Origin: an uncultured Bacteroides sp.
GTDB lineage: Bacteria > Bacteroidota > Bacteroidia > Bacteroidales > Bacteroidaceae
Direction: 5' to 3'
Assembly: GCA_947074275.1 (NCBI GenBank)
Contig: CAMTPA010000013.1
Location: 1 to 49,739 of the forward strand
DNA: 49,739 bases
Shown here: piece by piece, positions 15,561 through 23,495 of the stretch
How positions within the stretch are numbered: the stretch's first letter is position 1
How the letters are laid out: the number at the start of each line of letters is the position of its first letter
Notes under the pieces: model-generated
What the model saw: the letters and a program-made list of their open reading frames with translations, nothing else
Told to the model about the DNA's origin: nothing
Database searches by the model: none
Made by a program: the position numbers and the translations under genes

Positions 15561-16508
15561 TCACAATCTGCTAAGTCGCTTTGCTTGCTCTTCTTTTGTA
15601 AACAGCTTGTCGTATTGCTCGCGCGTGCGTTTCCAGCGATTGTGCGACCAAAGCCAATATTGCGGTTTGTCTATGATGCTCTTCTCCAGCATCCTGAAAT
15701 ATTGTTCGGTAATGGAGAATTGCGGACACTCTTTTATCTGATTGGTGACAGGCACAAACCTACACACATAGTAGCCACGTTTGGGTCGAGTGATGTCTAA
15801 ATAGTAGACTGCTGCGTCAATGACTCTCGATATGCGTTCTGCACCAGTAAACACAGGAGTGTCGTGATGTAGAAAATCAGTCCAATAATGCACATTATCA
15901 TACCCCGGCACTTGGTCTGATATATAGCCTATCACACTGCACCTACCTTGACGTTTGGCTCCCACAATGGCACGAAAAGAGTCATCCATCGAAATTGACT
16001 TAGAACCAAAACGATCGCGCATGCGCAAGAACAGTTTATCTGATATGGGATTCTCGAGGGGATGATAGATTTGTCCAAGCAGATCATTTGTACCTTTCAA
16101 ATGAAGCGGAATGGTGCTAATCCACTCCCAGTTGCAATAATGTCCCAAGTAAAGAGATGCCGATTGACCTTTTTCTAATCCTTTGTTTATCAAATCAACA
16201 TCTTCAAACTTCATACGTCGGCGTATCTCATTCTCGCTTATCGAGAAGAACTTTATTGTTTCGGCTATGTAGTCGCAAAAAAAGGAGTAAAAATCCTTCT
16301 CTATCTTGATAATCTCGGTAGGACTCTTTCCGGGAAAAGAGTCGGTAAGATTCTTGCGAACCACGCGTCTGCGATAACGAATGAGATAATACAACAGATA
16401 GTAGGTTGCATCCGAGAAGAAGTAATGGATGCGCAGCGGCAGTAGAGACACCACATACCAAAGACTAAAAAACAAATAATACAAAATGGTATTCAAAACA
16501 TCTTTCAT
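15561..16508 (-). CDS. LpxL/HtrB-type lipid A acyltransferase
   Basis: 315 residues. A single N-terminal membrane anchor (TILYYLFFSLWYVVSLLPLR) precedes the acyltransferase domain with the HX4E catalytic motif in LGHYCNWEW (His123, Glu128). SVIGYISDQVPG and VFTGAERISR match later family blocks, and QYWLWSHNRWKR is the typical C-terminal motif. It adds a secondary acyl chain to lipid A or a related lipid at the inner membrane. The frame runs to a TTG at 16523 inside the upstream gene; the ATG at 16508, four bases after that gene's stop, is preferred. It is the last gene of the DUF4254-GT9-acyltransferase unit. Confidence 0.9.
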   Translation of the reverse strand: MKDVLNTILYYLFFSLWYVVSLLPLRIHYFFSDATYYLLYYLIRYRRRVVRKNLTDSFPGKSPTEIIKIEKDFYSFFCDYIAETIKFFSISENEIRRRMKFEDVDLINKGLEKGQSASLYLGHYCNWEWISTIPLHLKGTNDLLGQIYHPLENPISDKLFLRMRDRFGSKSISMDDSFRAIVGAKRQGRCSVIGYISDQVPGYDNVHYWTDFLHHDTPVFTGAERISRVIDAAVYYLDITRPKRGYYVCRFVPVTNQIKECPQFSITEQYFRMLEKSIIDKPQYWLWSHNRWKRTREQYDKLFTKEEQAKRLSRL

Positions 16509-16512
16509 CACT

Positions 16513-17553
16513 CTATTCACCAATTAAAATCTGTTCTATTTTATCTATAATCAGTTTGGGGGCAATGTTGGTCATACAAGCATAATCTGTGCGCCAACAA
16601 GGCTTTTGTCCATACACCGAGCAGGGGCGGCAAGGCATATTGAGCTGCACCGCATTTTCGGGAGACTGCCCCCACCCCATAAAACCCGCATAGGGGTGTG
16701 TGGCTCCCCACACCGACACCACAGGGGTATTTACCAAAGAGGCTAAGTGCATATTGGCCGAATCCATTGACAGCATCACATCCAAATGGCTCATCAGGTT
16801 TAGCTCCATATCCAGATACAGTTTCCCTGCCATCGAGATGACAGTTGGGTATTTATCTACCCACGATTGAAACACGGCTTTTTCTTTTAGCCCGCCACCA
16901 AACAGAAAGACACGTGTGTTGGGTCGATTTGCGAAATGAGCCACTACTTGTTCCTGTTGTTCCAAAGGGTATATTTTGCCTTGATGCTTGGCAAAAGGTG
17001 CGATGCCTATCCATTTTTCTCCGCCCTGTTTCGCATTCACAATGTCTTGTAGCTTAGAGAAGTCTCCTCGCTCGTTGCCATAGATTGATTCAAAATCGAT
17101 GGTGACGGGGATGTTCAGTTTTCTCAGCACATCGGCATAACGTTCAAAGGATGTTTTCAAAGGCTTGAGCACTTTGTTCTTGGGCTGTGTCAACCGCTTT
17201 TTCTCTTTTCGTTCTTTGTCGATATGCGCCATTGGAATGCCATTGAGCCAAAACCGAAAGCGAAGATATTTGGTGCGAAGCACATCGTGCAAGTCGGCAA
17301 CACAGTCGAACTGCATTGCTTTCAATTCTACATAGAGCGACTTCAATCCGGGAAGCCCTTTGTAGACATTTATAAAATCGACACCCACAAACGACACATT
17401 GCTGGGAAGGTTGGCAAACAAATACTCAAACCCAGAGCGGCTCAGCATCGTGAACTGATGCTGAGGATATTGCACTGCAAGCGAATGGACTACGGGCACT
17501 ACCATAGCTACATCGCCCAATGCTGATAGACGAATAAGTAGGATACGTGCCAT
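16513..17553 (-). CDS. GT9 heptosyltransferase-like protein
   Basis: 346 residues with a GT-B fold. The N terminus RILLIRLSALGDVAMVVPVV is the diagnostic GT9 motif. The donor-binding half contains GIAPFAKHQGKIYPLEQ, VFLFGGGLKEK, and SMDSANMHLASLVNTPVVSVWGATHPY, the family's most conserved block. These enzymes add heptose or another sugar to the LPS inner core. A cysteine cluster (PCRPCSVYGQKPCW) follows, as in many Bacteroidetes homologues I recall. Its ATG abuts the stop of the DUF4254 gene with no intervening base, and its stop is four bases from the acyltransferase start. Confidence 0.92.
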   Translation of the reverse strand: MARILLIRLSALGDVAMVVPVVHSLAVQYPQHQFTMLSRSGFEYLFANLPSNVSFVGVDFINVYKGLPGLKSLYVELKAMQFDCVADLHDVLRTKYLRFRFWLNGIPMAHIDKERKEKKRLTQPKNKVLKPLKTSFERYADVLRKLNIPVTIDFESIYGNERGDFSKLQDIVNAKQGGEKWIGIAPFAKHQGKIYPLEQQEQVVAHFANRPNTRVFLFGGGLKEKAVFQSWVDKYPTVISMAGKLYLDMELNLMSHLDVMLSMDSANMHLASLVNTPVVSVWGATHPYAGFMGWGQSPENAVQLNMPCRPCSVYGQKPCWRTDYACMTNIAPKLIIDKIEQILIGE

Positions 17554-18159
17554 TTATTTTTTTGCGTACAACACGGGGTTGAGTGCAGGGTCGTTGTACA
17601 TCTTCATCTGTTTGTACACTTTCATATACTTTTTGCCCGCTTCGATGTCTTGCAGCAATTGGTCGATAGCCGACGACAAGTCTTCACGCTGTTCGAGCAA
17701 CACGGCCAATTTCTTTTCGCATTGTGCGTGATGTTCGGGAGTGGTGTCGGTGCGTTCCACCTCTTTTTGCATATGATATATTTTCAATGCAAGAATAGAT
17801 AGGCGGTCGATAGCCCAAGCAGGGCTTTCGGTATTGATTACCGCATCTTCGGCAGGAGTAACATCTTTGTATTTATCCAAGAAATAGCTATCTATCAACT
17901 CTACCAAATCGGTGCGATCTTGATTGGAGCTATCAATGCGACGCTTCAATGCCAATGCCTCAACGGGGTCGATATTGGGGTCGCGGATGATGTCTTCAAA
18001 GTGCCACTGCACGGCATCAATCCAGTTTTTCAGATACAGATAATATTCGATGGTTTTAAGCTCGTAGGGATTGTTCATTGCAGCGTCTACGCTGTCTGTG
18101 ATGTGGTAATCATTGGTAGATTTCCAAAAAATATCGTTACTAAAATTACTGAATGTCAT
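17554..18159 (-). CDS. DUF4254 domain protein
   Basis: 201 residues, mostly helical and charged, with no signal peptide or membrane segment, so cytoplasmic. Conserved-looking blocks are NPYELKTIEYYLYLKNWIDA, ALALKRRIDSSNQDRTDLVE, TESPAWAIDRLSILALKIYH and a C-terminal KKYMKVYKQMKMYND. I recognise it as DUF4254, a Bacteroidetes family of unknown function that I recall next to GT9 genes. It leads the unit and its stop touches the GT9 start. Constant pairing with a heptosyltransferase suggests a partner or assembly factor in core synthesis (inference). Confidence 0.82.
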   Translation of the reverse strand: MTFSNFSNDIFWKSTNDYHITDSVDAAMNNPYELKTIEYYLYLKNWIDAVQWHFEDIIRDPNIDPVEALALKRRIDSSNQDRTDLVELIDSYFLDKYKDVTPAEDAVINTESPAWAIDRLSILALKIYHMQKEVERTDTTPEHHAQCEKKLAVLLEQREDLSSAIDQLLQDIEAGKKYMKVYKQMKMYNDPALNPVLYAKK

Positions 18160-18191
18160 AATTAGAAGGCATTAATAAATATACAATAAGG

Positions 18192-18223
18192 CAAAACTAT
18201 ATAATATTTTGCACACGGGCAAC
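18192..18223 (-). promoter_or_regulatory. Promoter of the DUF4254-GT9-acyltransferase unit
   Basis: On the minus strand a TTG (18222-18220) lies 20 bp before a -7 TAGTTTTG (18199-18192). The ATG is at 18159. This promoter is divergent from the pdxB promoter. Confidence 0.5.
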
Positions 18224-18243
18224 CGTTTGTATCTTTTTTGTGA

Positions 18244-18251
18244 TACCTTTG
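18244..18251 (+). promoter_or_regulatory. -7 element (TACCTTTG) for pdxB
   Basis: A perfect TAnnTTTG, 28 bp upstream of the ATG at 18280. A TTTG at 18226-18229 is too close (14 bp) to be a normal -33 element. Confidence 0.5.
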
Positions 18252-18279
18252 TTTAAATCAATTAAAAGGGACAACCACG

Positions 18280-19323
18280 ATGAAAATAATAGTAGACAAT
18301 AAAATACCTTATATACGTGAGGCTCTTCAAAACATCACGCACGAAGTGATTTATGTGGCAGGCAAAGATTTCACCCCTGAGCTTGTGAAAGATGCCGATG
18401 CACTCATCATCCGCACACGCACCTTTTGCGACCGCTCGCTACTCGAAGGCAGTAAGGTGAAGTTTATCGCTACCGCCACCATCGGATTCGACCACATCGA
18501 CACTTCTTATTGCAAAGAGGCAGGCATCGTGTGGACCAATGCGCCGGGGTGCAACGCAGCATCGGTGGCACAATACATTGAGTCGGTTCTGCTTTTGCTC
18601 AAGCTCAAACAAGGCAAAAAGCTTGAGGAGATGACCATCGGCGTGGTGGGTGTGGGCAATGTGGGCAGCAAGGTGGTGGCTGTGGCACAAAGCTATGGGA
18701 TGCGTGTGTTGCAATGCGACCCTCCGCGACAAGATAACGAGCAAAGCGACAAATTTTGTTCGCTAAAAACCATCGCCCAAGAGTGTGACCTCATTACGTT
18801 TCACACACCACTCAACAAGGCAGGTATATACAAAACGTTCCATTTGGCGGACAGTGATTTTTTCACATCGCTTGCACGAAAACCCTACATCATCAACACC
18901 TCGCGCGGCGAGGTGATAGACACACAAGCTATCTACTATGCCCTCAATCAAGGCACTATTGCGCAAGCCATTCTCGATGTGTGGGAGTACGAACCTGATA
19001 TAGACCTGTCACTGTTGGACAAAGTAATGATTGGGACACCTCACATAGCGGGCTACTCGGCCGATGGCAAAGCCAACGCCACTCGTATGTCGCTCGATGC
19101 GCTGTGCCTGTTTTTTTGTATAGAGGCGCACTACAATGTTTCTCCTCCCCCACCCCCGTTTCCTGTGGTAGAAGCCTCATCGACAGACGAAGCCTTGCTC
19201 AACATTTACGACCCACGCACCGACAGCAGCAATCTCAAATCGAACCCCACTCAGTTTGAGGAACTTCGTGGAAACTACCCGTTGCGCAGAGAGAAAGGTG
19301 CTTATACGATTATTGTGGAATAA
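18280..19323 (+). CDS. pdxB: Erythronate-4-phosphate dehydrogenase
   Basis: 347 residues. It oxidises 4-phosphoerythronate in the DXP-dependent route to pyridoxal phosphate. It is a D-2-hydroxyacid dehydrogenase: the N-terminal half has LIIRTRTFCDRSLL and IATATIGFDHID, the Rossmann motif is TIGVVGVGNVGS, and catalytic positions lie in INTSRGEVID (Arg), VWEYEPDID (Glu) and GTPHIAGYSADGK (His). IGFDHID, APGCNA and the GYSADGKANAT segment distinguish PdxB from serA-type relatives. A Pro-rich stretch (SPPPPPFPVV) precedes the C-terminal domain. A -7 element (TACCTTTG) lies at 18244-18251. Confidence 0.93.
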   Translation: MKIIVDNKIPYIREALQNITHEVIYVAGKDFTPELVKDADALIIRTRTFCDRSLLEGSKVKFIATATIGFDHIDTSYCKEAGIVWTNAPGCNAASVAQYIESVLLLLKLKQGKKLEEMTIGVVGVGNVGSKVVAVAQSYGMRVLQCDPPRQDNEQSDKFCSLKTIAQECDLITFHTPLNKAGIYKTFHLADSDFFTSLARKPYIINTSRGEVIDTQAIYYALNQGTIAQAILDVWEYEPDIDLSLLDKVMIGTPHIAGYSADGKANATRMSLDALCLFFCIEAHYNVSPPPPPFPVVEASSTDEALLNIYDPRTDSSNLKSNPTQFEELRGNYPLRREKGAYTIIVE

Positions 19324-19353
19324 CCCACACCATCAAGCAAGCCACAACCATTC

Positions 19354-19445
19354 TTTTTCTCATCCCCTTGAGAACTTTTTCTCACCACGATGAGAAAAAA
19401 TTCTCAAGGGGGAGAGAATTTCTTTTCTCGGGGATGAGAAAAAAA
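19354..19445. repeat. Array of overlapping inverted repeats downstream of pdxB
   Basis: The inner hairpin pairs 19364-19384 with 19391-19411 (arm CCCCTTGAGAA, one mismatch, then TTTTTCTCA) around a 6-nt loop. An alternative outer stem pairs 19354-19367 (TTTTTCTCATCCCC) with 19430-19443. The two share CCCC at 19364-19367, so they exclude each other. Confidence 0.75.
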
Positions 19446-19470
19446 CAAAGCTTCGCCAAAACCACAGACA

Positions 19471-19507
19471 AAAAAAGAGGTTGCGTCTTATCGCAAGACG
19501 CAACCTC
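19471..19507 (-). terminator. Terminator of the minus-strand arabinan operon
   Basis: A perfect 13-bp stem (19477-19489 with 19495-19507, arm GAGGTTGCGTCTT) has a 5-nt loop. Read on the minus strand it is followed by a run of T (complement of 19471-19476), about 50 bp after the GH43 stop. Confidence 0.8.
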
Positions 19508-19556
19508 AACCTAACCTCTTTTAAAAAATTAATCTAAGTAAACGTATCAAATTTTA

Positions 19557-21455
19557 TTATTTGCTTTTCTTTCCCCAATAGGTTTTTGAACCCTGATAAC
19601 CAGCAAAAACAAGGGTGTGTGTGCGTGGCGTACGCTCCCAGTCTACTTCGCGCTGCAAACACAGTTCGATGCCATTGATGGTAAGTGTCTGGTTGCTCTT
19701 GTTGTAAGTCCACGTAGAGCCTTTCCAAATACCTGCTGTCACCTGATTGTTGCTACCCAAGGTAAGCGTGGCAGCTTGTTTTTGTTGTCCATACTGATAA
19801 GAAAGGTCGATACACTCCCAGTTTCCTATCAGTTCGCTTTCGCTAATTTCGATAGCAGGAACAGCTCCATAACGTTGGGGCATCACCACAGGCCACCCAT
19901 CCGAAGTCCAACGGATAGAGCGAATGTGTCCCATCATCACCGCATTGCTGGCATTGATGCCTGAGATATTTTCGGGCAAACGTCCTTGTGAAGCGTAATA
20001 CCAGTTGCCTGCACCATCGTCGAACACCGCACAATGCGAAATTCCTACCCAACCGTGTCCTTCGGAAAATTTGTATGGGTGAGTCACCACGGGATACATC
20101 TCTCCACCACTTGCAGTGAGGTCTCTACCATCAATCCCGTAGTAAGGCCCATCGATGTTTTTAGAACGACACACACGGGTGTTGTAGGGCACTCCCAAAG
20201 CGTCGTAGGCCATAAATAGGTAGTAGTAATCGGTATCGGGGTTGTAGATAATTTCGGGACCTTCCGAACCTTGCCAACGGCTTGCCAAACTACGGCTTAC
20301 AAGCAGTTTACCATAAGGTGCAATCTCTTCGAGCGTTCCCCAAGGTTTTGTCAACTCTTGTATCGGTTTGCCCGTAGAGGGGTTGATTTGCAAGCCCACA
20401 ATTCCGCTATGCCACGAACCGTAGATGAGCCAATGTTCGCCAGCAGGAGTAGCGATGTAGGTAGGGTCGATGGCATTCCATTTGAAGTAGGCTGTTTCCC
20501 AACCACTATTCGCCCAATTTGTACCTTTGTCCGATGACGAGCACACCACGAATCCTTTATCTTCCCATTGATTGGAAGCGGGGTCGGTGGTTTCGGCAAG
20601 TCCTATAAAAGCACGTTCGCCCCACGTATTGTTGCCATCAATGTTATTGTCTATCACAATTGAATAGTACATACGATAGAGTTGGTCGTTGATTTTGCGA
20701 ATAACGGGTGCCCAGTAGCCATAGTTGGGGCTATCGATGCGAGCCAAACCACATTCGGCACGATACTCGTTGAGCATCTCTTTCACCCACGCAGGCGTAG
20801 TAGTCATTGTTGCACCCATATACTCCCAGTTCACCAAGTCGCGCGAACGGCGCATATGAAAGCTACCGTGCCCGGCGTGTGCATTGCCATACGAGGCATC
20901 TGTCTGACACATATAGAAATATCCGTCTGCTGCAAGCATCACCGTAGGGTCGTGTACGTTGGCTAAGTTCCACTGTCCTCTTTGCGACCAAGCTGCAATC
21001 GAAGTGTAATCGTCACTGTAAGTAGGAGGAGCATAGTTGTTCAGCTCGTCCATATTTGTTTTTTCGCCCGTAGTGAATGAAGTTTCGGGCGAATAGATTG
21101 TGTTACCATCATTTAGCATCACATAAGCGCGCGAATAATAGGTAGTATTTTCTGTAAGCCCACTCACAAACACCGTCATGCTCACTCCTGCGGAGTTGTA
21201 CTCGGCCAGCGTGCTGTAAATGGTGGGCGATGTGGTGGTGGCATAGCAAAAACCCTTCTTAATGATGGAAGAGGTGCTGCCGCTGATGGTTGCCGAAAGG
21301 GAAACCGACTCAAAAGTAATGTTTGATACTACGGGTTGTGTCACTGCAATATCAGTTGTCTCGGGTGTGGTTGGCGTTTCGGGTTTGTCGTCGCTACAAG
21401 CCACACCAAGCAAGAGTGTGCTTATGCAAAGAAATAGCCAATTCAATTTTTTCAT
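19557..21455 (-). CDS. Surface GH43 endo-arabinanase lipoprotein
   Basis: 632 residues. The lipobox LLGVAC puts the lipidated Cys at 20. Residues ~38-130 are an FN3-like module related to those of the 1813-3783 lipoprotein. The GH43 five-bladed propeller follows, with catalytic base Asp169 (NVHDPT), pKa-modulating Asp330 (NAIDPT) and acid Glu398 (GSEGPE). A ~90-residue C-terminal beta domain (SELIGNWECIDL to KTYWGKK) is shared with the GH43 at 38425. It is the last gene of the SusCD operon and the lipoprotein signal suggests surface exposure, so it probably makes the first cuts in arabinan. The exact position of cleavage is inferred from family and context. Confidence 0.9.
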   Translation of the reverse strand: MKKLNWLFLCISTLLLGVACSDDKPETPTTPETTDIAVTQPVVSNITFESVSLSATISGSTSSIIKKGFCYATTTSPTIYSTLAEYNSAGVSMTVFVSGLTENTTYYSRAYVMLNDGNTIYSPETSFTTGEKTNMDELNNYAPPTYSDDYTSIAAWSQRGQWNLANVHDPTVMLAADGYFYMCQTDASYGNAHAGHGSFHMRRSRDLVNWEYMGATMTTTPAWVKEMLNEYRAECGLARIDSPNYGYWAPVIRKINDQLYRMYYSIVIDNNIDGNNTWGERAFIGLAETTDPASNQWEDKGFVVCSSSDKGTNWANSGWETAYFKWNAIDPTYIATPAGEHWLIYGSWHSGIVGLQINPSTGKPIQELTKPWGTLEEIAPYGKLLVSRSLASRWQGSEGPEIIYNPDTDYYYLFMAYDALGVPYNTRVCRSKNIDGPYYGIDGRDLTASGGEMYPVVTHPYKFSEGHGWVGISHCAVFDDGAGNWYYASQGRLPENISGINASNAVMMGHIRSIRWTSDGWPVVMPQRYGAVPAIEISESELIGNWECIDLSYQYGQQKQAATLTLGSNNQVTAGIWKGSTWTYNKSNQTLTINGIELCLQREVDWERTPRTHTLVFAGYQGSKTYWGKKSK

Positions 21456-21659
21456 TAGTTATTATAATTAGAGTGTTATAGTCTATCTGCTACCTATTTT
21501 GAAAGTGTCATTCAGAGTGTGTGGGGATGGGTTGAGAAACAACAATCTCCACTTCACAACCAAAAGACTGAGATAGGGTTTCAGTTTTCGTAATTATGAA
21601 ATGGAGATTGTTCTATTTTATTGCTCAATACATTGAAAATATATCTTACTTTAACAAGT
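21456..21659 (-). other. Structured 204-nt spacer inside the operon
   Basis: This lies between the second susD and the GH43 gene, where all other gaps in the operon are 5-22 nt. Arms 21541-21551 (AACAATCTCCA) and 21602-21612 are perfect complements, extended by four more pairs after one mismatch. No T-run and no TAnnTTTG element is seen on the minus strand. Confidence 0.55.
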
Positions 21660-23477
21660 TTACTCCTCGGTAGCACCTGTATCAGCCGACGAATCGTCTT
21701 CGGATGCAGAAAGCTCCCAACCCGGGTTTTGTTTCAAGTTTGGCGCACGCTTCACCTCATCGTCGGGCAATGGGAAGAAGTAATTCTTCGGTGCATTGAA
21801 AGCACGTGTTTGGTGCATCTGAGCGGGATCGTAGCTATAAGAAGGATTGTCAGCATTGGTCACCGTCACACCATACAGATTGTAATACTGTTGGTATAGT
21901 GGCAAGCTTTTTTCGCTGGTTTGTGTGCGGCCTTCAAACAACATCCATCTGCGTTCGTCAAAGAAACGTTGGTCTTCAAAACAAAGTTCAATACGACGTT
22001 CGTTGCGGATACGTTCACGCAACTCTTCTTTGCTCATACCGCTATATGCAGGCATACCTACTCTACCACGAAGTTCGTTGATGTATTGGTAAGCTTGCGC
22101 AGGTCCTTCAGCTTCATTTACCGCCTCAGCAGCGTTGAGCAATACCTCGCCAAAACGGAAGATAGGCCAAGCGTGAGTAGGGCGTGTAGGGTTCTTGTAA
22201 GAGATATTGTTCAAGAACTTCTTTGTGTAATATCCAGTCAGCGTACCACCGTGAAGTTCTTGATAGTCTTTACCATCGGGATAAGACACATCTACCAGAC
22301 GTTCTTCTTCTTGGTCTCTATCACCCCATAGAGCACCGTGGTGCAAGATGGTTTGAGACAAACGTGGGTCGCGGTTTTCGTAAGGTCTTTGAGGGTTGTA
22401 GCTCGGATCTTTATCAATTGGCAAACCATTGATTGTTTCGTAGCAATCTACCAAGTTTTGTGTTGGATTCACACGGCCAGTCGAGTTGACAGTACCACTA
22501 AATCCGCAAGGAGCAAGAAACAAATCGATATCCCAAGTAATCCAAGTAGAGCGTGAAAGAATAAACTCATCGTTGTAAACGGGGTTGGTTACAAAGCATT
22601 CGTAATAGTCGTTTTGTGTGTTGCCAGTGCTATACAAACGATATGGATTTGACTGACGGTTGTTTACCGCAATAAAATCTTTGGCCGCTTGTGCAGCTTC
22701 TTGCCAATACTGAGCGTTTCCGCTTGGATTGTGAAGCTTAGACGCACGATAAAGCAAAGCTTTTGCCTTCAAAGCATAGGCAGCAGCACCGTTCACACGT
22801 CCCCAGTTTTCTGTTTCGTTACTATATCTGAAAGGCAAAACAGCTTTCGCCTCATCACATTGGTCGGCAATCCACTTCAAAGCATCGGCAGCTTTGGTGC
22901 GTTCCATATTCATTGCGCCTGTATTGCTCAAATCGAATACAATAGGAGTTCCATTTTCATCTTCTCCAATAATAGGAGCATCACCAAACCAACTCACCAC
23001 ATCGAAATGGAAAATAGCTCTTAGCAATTTAGCTTCTGCCATATTGCGATCGTATAAACGGTTGTCATCGCCCTCTTTTTCGGCGTTACCAACCACGTTG
23101 GGACGAGCGTTTTTCATAAACTGATTGGCTTTACGAATACCAACCATATTGTTCGACCAGAAGCCCAACAAGGGGTGGTTAACCGCAGAATAACTGTCGG
23201 TTAACACTCCGTGATAGTAATGCACACTCCAAAAAGAGATGGCATTGTCGGTCATACAGTCGCGTGAAGCTCCAAGAAACTGTCCATTGGTATATCCACT
23301 AAATCCATCGGGAAGATTGGTGTAGATATTTGCCAAGAAACCACGCGTATTGTCTTTGTTGTTGAACACCTGTTCTTCAGACATAGACATATCATACTCT
23401 TTGTCTAAGAAATCGCTACAAGCTGTGTTTGCGAAAACCAGCATAGCAGATGCTATATAAGTTATAATCTTTTTCAT
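21660..23477 (-). CDS. SusD-like glycan-binding lipoprotein (second pair)
   Basis: 605 residues. The signal peptide ends FANTACSD, lipidated Cys20. The N-terminal SusD signature FLDKEYDMSMSEEQVF is followed by TPR-like helices; AEAKLLRAIFHFDVVSWFGD and EVLLNAAEAVNEAEG are family blocks, and the C terminus has RNERRIELCFEDQRFFDERR. It caps the partner SusC porin and binds oligosaccharide at the cell surface. It starts 18 nt after the second susC stop. The C-terminal tail is acidic (SEDDSSADTGATEE), which is unusual for the family in my experience. Confidence 0.93.
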   Translation of the reverse strand: MKKIITYIASAMLVFANTACSDFLDKEYDMSMSEEQVFNNKDNTRGFLANIYTNLPDGFSGYTNGQFLGASRDCMTDNAISFWSVHYYHGVLTDSYSAVNHPLLGFWSNNMVGIRKANQFMKNARPNVVGNAEKEGDDNRLYDRNMAEAKLLRAIFHFDVVSWFGDAPIIGEDENGTPIVFDLSNTGAMNMERTKAADALKWIADQCDEAKAVLPFRYSNETENWGRVNGAAAYALKAKALLYRASKLHNPSGNAQYWQEAAQAAKDFIAVNNRQSNPYRLYSTGNTQNDYYECFVTNPVYNDEFILSRSTWITWDIDLFLAPCGFSGTVNSTGRVNPTQNLVDCYETINGLPIDKDPSYNPQRPYENRDPRLSQTILHHGALWGDRDQEEERLVDVSYPDGKDYQELHGGTLTGYYTKKFLNNISYKNPTRPTHAWPIFRFGEVLLNAAEAVNEAEGPAQAYQYINELRGRVGMPAYSGMSKEELRERIRNERRIELCFEDQRFFDERRWMLFEGRTQTSEKSLPLYQQYYNLYGVTVTNADNPSYSYDPAQMHQTRAFNAPKNYFFPLPDDEVKRAPNLKQNPGWELSASEDDSSADTGATEE

Positions 23478-23495
23478 ATATCAAAATCTATTATT

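Noticed and set aside
16509-16523. TTG-initiated extension of the acyltransferase; similar extensions of aroK, HTCS, GH3 and rnc
   Set aside because: In each case an ATG (or GTG for rnc) a few codons later fits the family start, the upstream gene's end or the promoter better.
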